This document shows positions 55,942 to 64,000 of a stretch of 64,000 bases of DNA, in pieces. Both the position numbers and the translations under genes were made by a program. Every line of letters starts with the position of its first letter. Within the stretch, counting starts at the first letter, position 1. The DNA is from Polyangia bacterium (GTDB lineage Bacteria; Myxococcota_A; Polyangia; Nannocystales; Nannocystaceae). Where the stretch lies: assembly GCA_030424595.1 (NCBI GenBank), contig JAUHWG010000002.1, positions 310,001 through 374,000 on the forward strand, read 5' to 3'. The notes under the pieces were generated by a model. It was not told the DNA's origin. It was given only the letters and a program-made list of their open reading frames with translations, and did not search any database.

Positions 55942-57198
55942 ATGCGCGTCCTCGTACCCGCCATGGCGATGCTCCTCATCGGCTCCTGCACCGAGCCCAA
56001 CCCCTTTCGCGGGATCTGCGGCAATGGCGTCGAGGAGCCTGACTTCGACGAGCAGTGCGACCTCGGCGCAGAAAACGGCGACAGCGCAGGCTGCAGCGAC
56101 GAGTGTCAGATCGAGGCCTGCGGCGACGGAGTCACCCAGAATGCCACCGAGGAGTGCGATCTCGGCGACGGGAACGGCAGTGGCGCGATCTGCACCCCCG
56201 ACTGCAAGCTCGCCCGCTGCGGCGACGGGTTTCGCCAGGACGACGCGGAGGAGTGCGACCTCGGCGACGTCGTCAACAAGGCCTACGACGGCCTCCCTGG
56301 GTGCTCCACAGAATGCAAGATCCTCCCCGAGTGCGGCGACGGGATCATCGAAGCACCCTACGAGAACTGCGACGACGGCAACTACAAGGACGGCGACGGC
56401 TGCAATCACCTCTGCCAGAAGGCCGTCTGCGGCGACGGAGTCCTCGATGAGGGCGAGAAGTGCGACGATGGCGACAAGTCCGACAACAACGCCTGCCTCA
56501 ACGACTGCACGATCGCGACCTGCGGCGACGGACATGTCCACGAGGGCGTCGAAGAGTGCGATGACGGTAACAAGGACAACAACGACGCTTGCCTGACCGC
56601 CTGCATCGCCGCCAAGTGCGGCGATGGGCTCCTCCAGGAGGGCGTTGAGGAGTGCGACGATGGCAACGACATCCCTGACGACGGCTGCGATAACGCCTGC
56701 GTCCGCGATCGGCTGGTGTTTATCACCGACGACTACATCGGGCCGAAGTTCATCACCGACCTCCCGGGCGCCGATATCGAGTGCCACCAGGCCGCGCTCG
56801 CCTACGGACACCCCAACCCGACGAACTTCAAGGCCTGGCTGAGCAACTCCGTCAACTCTCCCTCAACGCGCTTCTTCAAGTCACCGGGGCGCTATGTTCT
56901 CAGCACCGGACAGGTCGTCGCGGCGAACTGGGACGACCTGACGGACGGTACCCTACAGAGCGGAATCGACCGCACTCTCGACGGAACTCTGCTCTACGAG
57001 CAGCCGGTTTGGAGCGCGACCCAACCTAATGGCGAAGCGTGGGGGGATGACCTCCATTGTATGGCGTGGACATCATCCAAGCTCGAGCTCGAAGGGCGCG
57101 TCGGCGTGAGCGGTTTTACAGACGCAGTCTGGACAGAGACTGGCACACCCCTTTCCTGCGGACTCTCCGCCCTCCTGTACTGTTTCGAGCAGAACTAG
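55942..57198 (+). CDS. DUF4215 cysteine-rich repeat lipoprotein (module gene 1, second copy)
   Basis: Lipobox AMLLIGSCTEPNPF, seven cysteine-rich repeats in the same order as the paralogues (repeat 3 is again the long one, YDGLPGCSTECKILPE), and a C-terminal DUF1554-like domain (LVFITDDYIGPKFITDLPGA, FKAWLSNSVNSPSTRFF, PVWSATQPNGEA, LLYCFEQN). ATG 55942 is the only ATG retained at the aligned start; frames extend to 55759. It is followed 21 bases downstream by module gene 2. The aligned order of repeats shows whole-gene duplication rather than independent repeat assembly. Confidence 0.87.
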   Translation: MRVLVPAMAMLLIGSCTEPNPFRGICGNGVEEPDFDEQCDLGAENGDSAGCSDECQIEACGDGVTQNATEECDLGDGNGSGAICTPDCKLARCGDGFRQDDAEECDLGDVVNKAYDGLPGCSTECKILPECGDGIIEAPYENCDDGNYKDGDGCNHLCQKAVCGDGVLDEGEKCDDGDKSDNNACLNDCTIATCGDGHVHEGVEECDDGNKDNNDACLTACIAAKCGDGLLQEGVEECDDGNDIPDDGCDNACVRDRLVFITDDYIGPKFITDLPGADIECHQAALAYGHPNPTNFKAWLSNSVNSPSTRFFKSPGRYVLSTGQVVAANWDDLTDGTLQSGIDRTLDGTLLYEQPVWSATQPNGEAWGDDLHCMAWTSSKLELEGRVGVSGFTDAVWTETGTPLSCGLSALLYCFEQN

Positions 57199-57219
57199 AA
57201 CTTCAAGGGCAGCATTCGT

Positions 57220-58362
57220 ATGGACAACCGAACCTCTCTCATCGTCGCGATTCTGCTACTCTCCCTTGTCGGGTGCCCCGACCCAGAGGGCGCGCTTGAG
57301 ACCTCGGCAACAGAAGCGTCGTCCACGATCACGGGTGACGACAGCGAGACAGACCCGACGTCAACAAGCGCCCCGCCGGCTACGACGGATCCGGACACAT
57401 CATCCGGCACCTCGACAGCCTCCGACTCGTCGACAGGGTCCACAAACACTGGAGATGGTCCACTCTGCGGCGATGGCTACCTCGACGAAGACGAAGAGTG
57501 CGATGGCGGAGCTGACAACAGTGCGGAAGGGCCGTGCACGCCAGGTTGCACGCTGACCTGCGGAGATGGCGAACTCCAAGACAGCGAGGACTGTGACCTC
57601 GGCGAGATGAACAGCAACACCGGCACTTGTACAAAGTCGTGCGAAGACGCTCGATGCGGTGACAACTTCATTCAGGTCGGCGAGACATGTGACGACGGTG
57701 ATGCGAAGAACAGCCTGGATCCTGGGAAGTGCAACCCGATCACCTGTACCCTGAACATTAAGAGCTGTGGGAATGGCGAACTAGACGAAGGTGAGGAGTG
57801 CGACGCGAGCGCAGAAGGAATGGACTCCACCGGATGCATGATGTCGTGCACGTACGTCTCCCGCACCGTATTCGCGAGCCCCGACACCTACAGCGCTGAC
57901 TTCGGAGACCCCGACCTGAAAGGTTTGGCAACCGCAGATGCAATTTGCCGGACACTTGCAAAGGGTGCAAACCTCGATCATGCGGACACGTTCATCGCCC
58001 TCCTGAGCACGCCTGAGCATCCCATCAACGATCGCATCGGTGAGTTCATGGGAGAGTATGCCGACACTCTCTCTGCGCGAGTCGCGATCGGCAGCCAAGC
58101 ACTCTTCTCTGGAGCGCTAGAGTCAGCCATCGTCCTTGATCAGTTCGGGGCGAATGCGATGGCCGAGAACACTCTCGCCTGGACGGGTAGCGACCCGTCC
58201 GGGAACTCTAGCGCGGCGACATGCGATTCTTGGCAGTCAACATCGTATGAGGCGACAGGATCAGTCGGAGCCCTTGGAGAAGCTGACAGTTCGTGGATTC
58301 AGTACTCAGACTTCCCGTGCAACATCCAGGCACACCTGTACTGCGTTCAGAACGGCAACTAG
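57220..58362 (+). CDS. DUF4215/DUF1554-like lipoprotein (module gene 2, second copy)
   Basis: 380 residues: lipobox LLLSLVGCPDPEG, a Ser/Thr/Asp linker, four cysteine-rich repeats (CGDGYLDEDEECDGGADNSA; CGDGELQDSEDCDLGEMNSN; a third with CDDGDAKNSLDPGKC; CGNGELDEGEECDASAEGMD), and a C-terminal domain (RTVFASPDTYSADFGDPDLK, LAWTGSDPSGN, AHLYCVQNGN) lacking the usual AWLSDS. Codon third positions are visibly less GC-biased than in its neighbours. This suggests a different history or relaxed selection. It is downstream partner of the gene at 55942. Confidence 0.83.
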   Translation: MDNRTSLIVAILLLSLVGCPDPEGALETSATEASSTITGDDSETDPTSTSAPPATTDPDTSSGTSTASDSSTGSTNTGDGPLCGDGYLDEDEECDGGADNSAEGPCTPGCTLTCGDGELQDSEDCDLGEMNSNTGTCTKSCEDARCGDNFIQVGETCDDGDAKNSLDPGKCNPITCTLNIKSCGNGELDEGEECDASAEGMDSTGCMMSCTYVSRTVFASPDTYSADFGDPDLKGLATADAICRTLAKGANLDHADTFIALLSTPEHPINDRIGEFMGEYADTLSARVAIGSQALFSGALESAIVLDQFGANAMAENTLAWTGSDPSGNSSAATCDSWQSTSYEATGSVGALGEADSSWIQYSDFPCNIQAHLYCVQNGN

Positions 58363-58632
58363 CATCAGGGTCCACCGAGCAGGCTCCTCGACGGCTGGCC
58401 GACTCTGCGGGAGCTGCTGCTGCCCGAGTCAGGGATCGTCGACTTTACCACTCGCTTCATCGAGCGAGAGCAACGGCGTGAGCTACTCTCGGCGCTCAGC
58501 CGCCTGGGCTCGAGCTACGTCGATCTGTACTTGCTCGCGATCGCCGACATCGGCGGGTTCGAGCTCACCCGCGCAGTGTCCCCGAATCCAGCCGAGGAGA
58601 GGCCCGAGGTCCGTTGTCGAGGACGGGATTGA
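58363..58632 (+). pseudogene. orphan coding-like fragment without a start
   Basis: In the same frame as the preceding gene and directly after its stop, 89 codons stay open (containing LLDGWPTLRELLLPESG and SRLGSSYVDLYLLAIADIGG) before TGA at 58630-58632. There is no ATG, GTG or TTG near its beginning. The amphipathic helical look suggests the tail of a lost gene. No family recognised. Confidence 0.35.
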
Positions 58633-58636
58633 CGGG

Positions 58637-58990
58637 GTGTCCTTCGTCCAAGGGCGAGGTCACCTCCGTGCATCGCTTCCCGGCGGTCGTTCGCAGCGGG
58701 TCTCCTTCACACAGCGGTCTGGAGAGCTTATCCTGACCTCAGTCATTGCCGCCGCCGATGCAGTCCCTACGTGCAAAGCGCGGAGGGCTGCCTTTACCCG
58801 GCACTTGTGGGAGATGAGCGCTCACATGGATCTTATCGCCTGCGGGCTCGACGGCAGGGGCAGAGTCATCGGAGCCTGCCGGCACCCGCTGTCAACGCTC
58901 GACCGGGAGGAGCTCGAGATGTATCTCCTGACTCTCGTGCGAGAGTGCGACCGTCTGGAGTGGGTGTTCACGGGGGGAGATCGATGGTAG
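58637..58990 (+). CDS. small hypothetical protein upstream of DISARM
   Basis: 117 residues from a GTG at 58637; no ribosome binding site is evident and the frame is open further upstream. HLRASLPGGRSQRVSFTQRS, GELILTSVIAAADAV, HMDLIACGLDGRGRVIGACR and EELEMYLLTLVRECDRLEWV suggest a two-layer alpha/beta fold similar to small CesT/YbjN-type proteins, but this is only a resemblance. It may be partial, given the remnants around it. Confidence 0.5.
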   Translation: MSFVQGRGHLRASLPGGRSQRVSFTQRSGELILTSVIAAADAVPTCKARRAAFTRHLWEMSAHMDLIACGLDGRGRVIGACRHPLSTLDREELEMYLLTLVRECDRLEWVFTGGDRW

Positions 58991-59195
58991 CGATGGCGCT
59001 CGGGCCGACGCCGGGGCGCCGGGCCACTACTCACTGAGGATCGCCCGAGAAGGCATTTTTCAGCCGATGGGTGCAGTCGCGAGCAGAAGTAGGGGTCGCA
59101 TTCGTATCGACAACGGAACCTCGGGTCCGTCGCAGCCGTCGTTGCCGTTGGCGCTGTCCTAATTTCTAGACTGCCCCCGTGGTGCAAAAACTCCC

Positions 59196-62100
59196 TTGGG
59201 AACAGCCCTCCGTCCGTGTTCTACTGCCGTTCCCGTGCCCACCTTGGCCCCGAAGTCACTCGCGAAGCTGAGCACGAGCGCCGCGCGAAAGCGGCCGGAG
59301 GTCATCGCCGAGCTCGCGGTCTTCCTCGGGATCGGCGTCGAGGATGTGGTGGACTGGCTGGAGCCGATCCACGGGCGGACCAAGCTCATCAACGCGTTTG
59401 GGCGCCTGTGGCCGGCGATCCCCGACGAGCCCTTGGAGCGCGGTGAGCTCTCCGAGGAGCTCGGCGAGCAGCGCAACTCGGACGCCCGCCACGATCTCGC
59501 GCTCCAGGTCGATCTGGCGAAGCTGCTCGGGGCGCCGCTGGCGATCGTCGAGGCCGATCTCCTACAGGAGCACCACCGCTGCCGCCTCGACCGCTGTGTC
59601 TTCGAGGCGAGCGAGGAGGCGTATCTCGCGGCCCTCGCGCGGCGCGGTGGGGCGCAGGCCCAGCCAGCGCCGGGCGACGGTCGCGGGGACGTCGATGAGT
59701 TCGGCGACGACGACGACTTCGGGGACGACGACGACTTCGAGGACGACAGCGAAGACAGCGACGCGGCCAGTGCGGGCAACGCGGCCAGTGCGGACAACGC
59801 GGCCAACGCGACCAACGCGACCAACGCGACCAACGCGACCAACGCGACCAACGCGACCAACGCGGCCGGCGAGGCCGACGAGGCCGTAGAAGAAGGCCCC
59901 CTCCCCGCTCACCTCGCCGAGCTTCGGGTCTCTGACGCCCGCAAGGACGACATGGTCGTCTTCCGCCTCGCCGACGCGCTCGACGTCTCGCCTGGGACGA
60001 TCCGCGCCGCGCTCGAGGGGGCCCACCATCGCCAGCGCCTCGACAACGTCGACTTTTCCCCGAAGGCGGCGCCCACCCAGGAGATCCTCGGCTGGTCCGC
60101 CGAGGCCCCAGCCACAACCTCGCCGGCCTCCCCGGCCTCCTTCCCGAAGAAGCTCTCCGGCGCCAAGAAGAACCTCAAGGGAGCAGGAGGCGCATCACAG
60201 GCGTCTCAAGCGTCTCAAGCATCACAGGCCTCACCCTCACCGGCGACGCAGGCCGAGGACGCGTCCGGCTGGAGCTACACCGCGAGCAAGCGGGTCTCCC
60301 TGCCCTCTGCCCTGCCGGCGCGGCCGAGCAGCGAGGGCGCCGAGGTCCTGCCCAAGCGCGGCCAGATCGCCCGCTGTCGCCACCGTAATTGGTTGGTCGA
60401 GGCGGTCCATCCCCCGCGCGAGGTCCGGCGCAACGCGGCCCACCTGGTCGACCTGGTCTGCATCGACGATGACGCGCCGGGTCGCCAGCTCAGCGTGCTC
60501 TGGGAGCTGGAGCTCGGCGCCTACCTGACGGAGCCCGAGGCGGGGCAGCTCCGCGGTCTGGCCGACTTTGACCCGCCGGAGCATTTTGCGGCCTATCTCA
60601 ACACGCTGCGCTGGAACGCGACGACCGCGGCCGACGCGACGCTCTTCCAGGCGCCGCTGCGGGCGGGGATCCACGTCCAGCCCTACCAGCTCGCGCCGCT
60701 GATGAAGGCGCTCGAGCTGCCGCGGGCCAACCTCTTCATCGCCGACGACGTCGGCCTGGGCAAGACGATCGAGGCCGGCCTCGTGCTCCAGGAGCTGCTC
60801 CTGCGGCAGCGGGTCGAGTTTGCCCTGGTCGTCGGCCCGGCGAGCGTCTGCCTCCAGTGGAAGGAGGAGCTGTACAAGCGCTTCGGCCTCCACTTCCAGA
60901 TCTACGACCGGGCCTTTGTCGCCCGCACTCGGCAGCAGCGCGGCTACAAGGTCAACCCCTGGACGACCCACACGCGCTTCATCATCTCCTACCCGCTGCT
61001 GCGGCGGGCCGAGTACCTGGAGCCGCTGCGCACCTTCCTGGGCGAGTACGGCCCCCACAGCAAGCGGCCGAAGTCGCTGCTGATCCTCGACGAGGCGCAC
61101 ACGGTCGCGCCTTCGTCTGCGGGCTCCTACGCGATCGACTCGCAGATCACCCGGATCGCCCGCGAGAGCCTCTGCCCGCGCTTTGAGAACCGCCTCTTCC
61201 TCTCGGCGACGCCGCATAACGGCCACAGCAACAGCTTTGCTGCGCTGCTCGAGCTCCTCGATCCGCAGCGCTTTCAACGACCCGATCCGCCGACCGCCGC
61301 GGCCCTGAACGCGGTGATGATCCGCCGCCTCAAGCGGGACATCCGCCGGGTCGCCGCCGGGCTCTTCCCGCGGCGTGAGGTCGTCGCCCTCACCCTCCGG
61401 CGCAGCTCCGGCGCCTGGACCGTCGGCGCGGACCTCCACGCTCCACGCCCCGAGCTCCAGGACTACGCCCGGCCGCACCTGCCGCTGGACAAGCCCTGGA
61501 CCCTCGCCGGTGACCGCGGCGCGCCGGAGCTCGAGCTCGCGCGGATGCTCAGCGACTACGAGGCGCTCGTCGCCCCGCGAAACAAGCGTCAGCGGCTCGT
61601 CTTCGCCAACCTGCAAAAGCGCCTGCTGAGCTCGACCGCGGCCTTTCATCGCACGCTCTCCGCCCACGCGGCCCGCTTTGACGCGAGCTTCGCCGAGACG
61701 CTCGATCGCCAGCTCGAGTCCGACCTCGGGCGCTCCAAGGCCGCCAAGGCGGAGGCCCAGGAGAACCAGGAGAACCAGGAGAACGAGCGGGACGACACCG
61801 CCGAGGCCGCCGCCAACGACAGCGACCTCGACCGAGCCGACGACGTGCTCGAGAGCGAGGAGATCGAGCGGACCGCCGCCGCGACGGCGAGCCTCGGGCG
61901 GCCCTCCGAGCAGGCGCGCGTGCAGCTCGAGGCGATGCTCGAGCTGGCCGGGCGCCACGCGGCCCTCGCCGACGGCCGCGTCTACGCGCTCCTGGAGTGG
62001 ATCCGCCGCAACCAGTGCGCCGCCGTCGGTCGCGGGGATGATGATGCTCTCTCCGCGGCGGACAGGCGCTGGGGCCCGCGCAAGCTGCTCGTCTTCACCG

Positions 62101-63695
62101 AGTACACCGACACCAAGCGCTGGCTGCGAAGGCTCCTCCACCGCGCCTTCGAGGGCACCGAGCAGGGCGGCGAGCGGATCCTCGAGATCCACGGGGCGAT
62201 CGGCGACGACAAGCGCGAGGCTGTCCAGCGGGCCTTTAACGCCCCGCCGGGCGAGCACCCGGTGCGGATCCTCCTCGCCACCGACGCCGCCCGCGAGGGG
62301 ATCAACCTCCAGGGCGCCTGCGCCGATCTGCTCCACTTTGACATCCCCTGGAACCCGGCGCGCCTGGAGCAGCGCAACGGCCGGATCGACCGCACCCTCC
62401 AGCCCGAGCCCGAGGCCCGCTGCCACTACTTCGTCTACGCCGAGCGCGAGGCGGACATCGTCCTCGACGCGGTGGTCCGCAAGGTCGACATCATCCGCGA
62501 GGAGCTGGGCTCGGTCGGCAGCGTCGTCATGGAGCAGATCGCGGGCACCCTCGAGGGGCGGACGATCCGGGCAGAGGCTGGCGCGGCGGTCGAGGCCGCG
62601 GCCAACCCCGGCGCCCGCCAGCAGGTCGTCGTCGACGAGCTCGACGGCGGCCAGCCGACGGCCGCCGACAAGCGCCTGGACGCCGAGATCCGCAACGCCG
62701 GCACCCTCTACAAGAACGCGGTCAAGCACCTCGGCTTTGAGCCGGTGCTCCTGCACCAGGCGCTGAACGTCGCCCTCTCGCTCCTCGGCGCGCCGCCGCT
62801 GGAGCCGGTCGCGGGCGAGGGCGGGGTCACGGCCTATCGGGTCCCGGAGCTGCCGCCCGGCTGGGAGGGGAGCCTGGACGCGCTCCGCCGCCCGCGCGAG
62901 CGCGAGGAGTCGCTCTGGGACTGGCGCCGGGACGCGCCGCCGCAGCCGGTGGTCTTTGATCCGCCGCCGCAGATGACCTCGCCGCGGGTCCACCTCCACC
63001 TCCACCACCCGCTCGTCCGCCGCCTCCTCGACGTCTTCACCTCGGCCGGCTTCGGCGCCCACCAGCTCGAGCACATGACCCTGATCCGCCACGGGCACGA
63101 CGGCCACGCCTACGCGGTCGCGCTCGCCCGGGTCTCGCTCTTCGGCAGCGGCGCGGTCCGCCTCCACGACGAGCTGGTCGAGCACATCGTCCGCGTCGAC
63201 GGGACCACGGCCGAGGGCCCGCTCGTGGCCCTGAACGAGTTTGAGCGGGGCAAGCTCTCGGCGGTCTTTGAGGGGGAGCTTTGCGCCCCAGAGCACGAGC
63301 CCTTGCCGCGCAGGGGCGCCCTGGCGCCGCTCCTCGCCCGGGCCAAGGCGGACTTCGCCGAGCTCTGGCCGCTCGTCCGCGACCGCGGGCAGCGAGCCGC
63401 CGAGGAGGCCGGCCGCCGCCTGAAAAAGCGCGGCGACACCGAGAGCGGCCAGCTCCGCGACCTCCTCGCGGCCCAGAAGGCCAAGCTCCAGCAGCAGCTC
63501 CAGCTCGTCGACGTCGCCGGCGAGGCGGCCCAGCGCCAGCGCAAGTCGGAGCTTGCGGCGAGGGCCGAGCGCCTGACCGCGATCGATCGCGAGCTCGCCC
63601 GGGAGCCGCAGGGCCTGCGGGACATGTACGAGGTCCAGCTCAGCCGGATCGAGCCGGTCGGGCTCGTCTACCTCTGGCCCGCGGTCTGGGGCTGA
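59196..63695 (+). CDS. drmD: DISARM system SNF2-like helicase DrmD with extended N-terminus
   Basis: 1,499 residues. The core matches the DISARM class 1 helicase: LFQAPLRAGIHVQPYQLAPL, Walker A DDVGLGKTIEAGL (K523), NPWTTHTRFIISYPLLRRAE, DEAH at 632-635, SATPHNGHSNSFAALLELLD (S670), and C-lobe ATDAAREGINLQ and QRNGRIDR. All helicase motifs are intact. Residues 1-~400 are an extra N-terminal part. It has three short helical units (about 36-68, 100-136, 251-287), an Asp/Glu-rich run, six NAT repeats (59805-59858) and SQA repeats. The start is uncertain: TTG 59196 or GTG 59235; neither has a clear ribosome binding site. drmMI begins 24 bases downstream. Confidence 0.9.
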   Translation: MGTALRPCSTAVPVPTLAPKSLAKLSTSAARKRPEVIAELAVFLGIGVEDVVDWLEPIHGRTKLINAFGRLWPAIPDEPLERGELSEELGEQRNSDARHDLALQVDLAKLLGAPLAIVEADLLQEHHRCRLDRCVFEASEEAYLAALARRGGAQAQPAPGDGRGDVDEFGDDDDFGDDDDFEDDSEDSDAASAGNAASADNAANATNATNATNATNATNATNAAGEADEAVEEGPLPAHLAELRVSDARKDDMVVFRLADALDVSPGTIRAALEGAHHRQRLDNVDFSPKAAPTQEILGWSAEAPATTSPASPASFPKKLSGAKKNLKGAGGASQASQASQASQASPSPATQAEDASGWSYTASKRVSLPSALPARPSSEGAEVLPKRGQIARCRHRNWLVEAVHPPREVRRNAAHLVDLVCIDDDAPGRQLSVLWELELGAYLTEPEAGQLRGLADFDPPEHFAAYLNTLRWNATTAADATLFQAPLRAGIHVQPYQLAPLMKALELPRANLFIADDVGLGKTIEAGLVLQELLLRQRVEFALVVGPASVCLQWKEELYKRFGLHFQIYDRAFVARTRQQRGYKVNPWTTHTRFIISYPLLRRAEYLEPLRTFLGEYGPHSKRPKSLLILDEAHTVAPSSAGSYAIDSQITRIARESLCPRFENRLFLSATPHNGHSNSFAALLELLDPQRFQRPDPPTAAALNAVMIRRLKRDIRRVAAGLFPRREVVALTLRRSSGAWTVGADLHAPRPELQDYARPHLPLDKPWTLAGDRGAPELELARMLSDYEALVAPRNKRQRLVFANLQKRLLSSTAAFHRTLSAHAARFDASFAETLDRQLESDLGRSKAAKAEAQENQENQENERDDTAEAAANDSDLDRADDVLESEEIERTAAATASLGRPSEQARVQLEAMLELAGRHAALADGRVYALLEWIRRNQCAAVGRGDDDALSAADRRWGPRKLLVFTEYTDTKRWLRRLLHRAFEGTEQGGERILEIHGAIGDDKREAVQRAFNAPPGEHPVRILLATDAAREGINLQGACADLLHFDIPWNPARLEQRNGRIDRTLQPEPEARCHYFVYAEREADIVLDAVVRKVDIIREELGSVGSVVMEQIAGTLEGRTIRAEAGAAVEAAANPGARQQVVVDELDGGQPTAADKRLDAEIRNAGTLYKNAVKHLGFEPVLLHQALNVALSLLGAPPLEPVAGEGGVTAYRVPELPPGWEGSLDALRRPREREESLWDWRRDAPPQPVVFDPPPQMTSPRVHLHLHHPLVRRLLDVFTSAGFGAHQLEHMTLIRHGHDGHAYAVALARVSLFGSGAVRLHDELVEHIVRVDGTTAEGPLVALNEFERGKLSAVFEGELCAPEHEPLPRRGALAPLLARAKADFAELWPLVRDRGQRAAEEAGRRLKKRGDTESGQLRDLLAAQKAKLQQQLQLVDVAGEAAQRQRKSELAARAERLTAIDRELAREPQGLRDMYEVQLSRIEPVGLVYLWPAVWG
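59805..59858 (+). repeat. six 9-bp repeats (AACGCGACC) in drmD
   Basis: Perfect tandem units encoding an Asn-Ala-Thr tract at about residues 204-221. Less perfect AACGCGGCC units flank it on both sides. It is a likely flexible linker of variable length between two N-terminal helical units. Confidence 0.9.
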
Positions 63696-63719
63696 TCTCA
63701 CCCACCGGAGAAGACGACG

Positions 63720-64000
63720 ATGGCGACGAGCAGACGGCGACCGACGGGGACAAACGAGTCCCGCTTCCACGAGGGCTGGCTCGGCATGGTCGAGCAGGAC
63801 GGCCTCGTGGTCTCGGTGCCGGTGCTGACCACCGCCGGGCTGATGCACCAGCGCGGGGCGGGCTCGCAGCAGGCCTACCGCGACCTGCTCGGGCCCGCGG
63901 CGGGCGGAGCTGAGGGCGACGCCAGCGGCGACGCCGGGCCGACGACGACGAGGCGCTCCGCCCCGGACACCGCCGCGGAGCCAGGCGCGGCGCCGCTGGA
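63720..64000 (+). CDS. drmMI: DISARM class 1 adenine methyltransferase DrmMI, 5' part
   Basis: The frame from ATG 63720 runs off the window (93 codons seen). GGAGAAG lies seven bases upstream, and the gene starts 24 bases after drmD. ESRFHEGWLGMVEQDGLVVS, then VPVLTTAGLM, matches the N-terminus of DISARM class 1 methylases (HExWLGxVQ...GLVVSxPVL). A Gly/Ala/Asp/Thr low-complexity insert follows. The catalytic (N/D)PPY motif is expected beyond the window. It would mark host DNA to prevent self-restriction. Confidence 0.82.
   Translation, partial: MATSRRRPTGTNESRFHEGWLGMVEQDGLVVSVPVLTTAGLMHQRGAGSQQAYRDLLGPAAGGAEGDASGDAGPTTTRRSAPDTAAEPGAAPL

Noticed and set aside
60237..63848. A minus-strand open frame of about 1,200 codons opposite drmD
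   Set aside because: It is the antisense shadow of a GC-rich gene. It has no domain, and composition is dominated by Arg/Leu/Asp/Glu/Val runs. The plus strand has all helicase motifs.

Overview
The window is very GC-rich DNA packed with long genes. It reads as a myxobacterial chromosome, probably of the Nannocystis/Plesiocystis/Enhygromyxa type. This is inferred from gene content only. The markers are several DUF4215 cysteine-rich-repeat lipoproteins, many predicted secreted lipoproteins with Thr/Ser/Gly-rich linkers, beta-propeller (NHL, FG-GAP, Beta_propel) proteins, a Ser/Thr kinase with a membrane segment, an ECF sigma factor with a long tail, an AgmX/PglI-type protein, lipoxygenases and a GON-domain lipoprotein. 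I saw no rRNA, tRNA, CRISPR array or intact insertion sequence.

Layout. Positions 1-10,700 hold a DUF4215 lipoprotein, a membrane Ser/Thr kinase, an ECF sigma factor paired with an outer-membrane-like protein, a large lipoprotein, a leucine-rich-repeat lipoprotein and a small unknown protein bounded by strong hairpins. Positions 10,731-15,628 (minus strand) form a tight operon of two lipoxygenases and a patatin-like phospholipase, which looks like a self-contained oxylipin route. Three secreted beta-propeller proteins follow (15,803-21,198). A complete RND efflux operon (adaptor, pump, outer-membrane factor) lies at 21,378-27,409. A universal stress protein and a histidine kinase/NtrC-type regulator pair run the other way, then a DUF2383-like helical protein, alanine dehydrogenase and class II fumarase (27,986-35,550).

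Positions 35,745-39,294 (minus strand) carry what I consider the most interesting locus. It has a B12-type radical SAM enzyme of the RiPP-maturation family, and 20 bases downstream a 108-residue precursor-like protein whose last 48 residues are exactly three 16-residue repeats. A beta-propeller gene follows. Next come a GON/EGF lipoprotein, an AgmX-like protein, a FIST sensor coupled to a STAS regulator, a PL7 alginate-lyase-like lipoprotein, and a six-gene translationally coupled minus-strand operon of propeller lipoproteins with a P460-like c-type cytochrome (45,251-51,087).

Positions 51,367-58,990 hold a STAS/AhpD-like pair and then two tandem copies of a two-gene DUF4215/DUF1554-like lipoprotein module. 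Decayed remnants of the same module and of a nucleotidyltransferase are mixed in. The window ends in a class 1 DISARM anti-phage locus: drmD is complete with an unusual N-terminal extension, and drmMI is cut by the window edge. The rest of DISARM should lie just beyond position 64,000.
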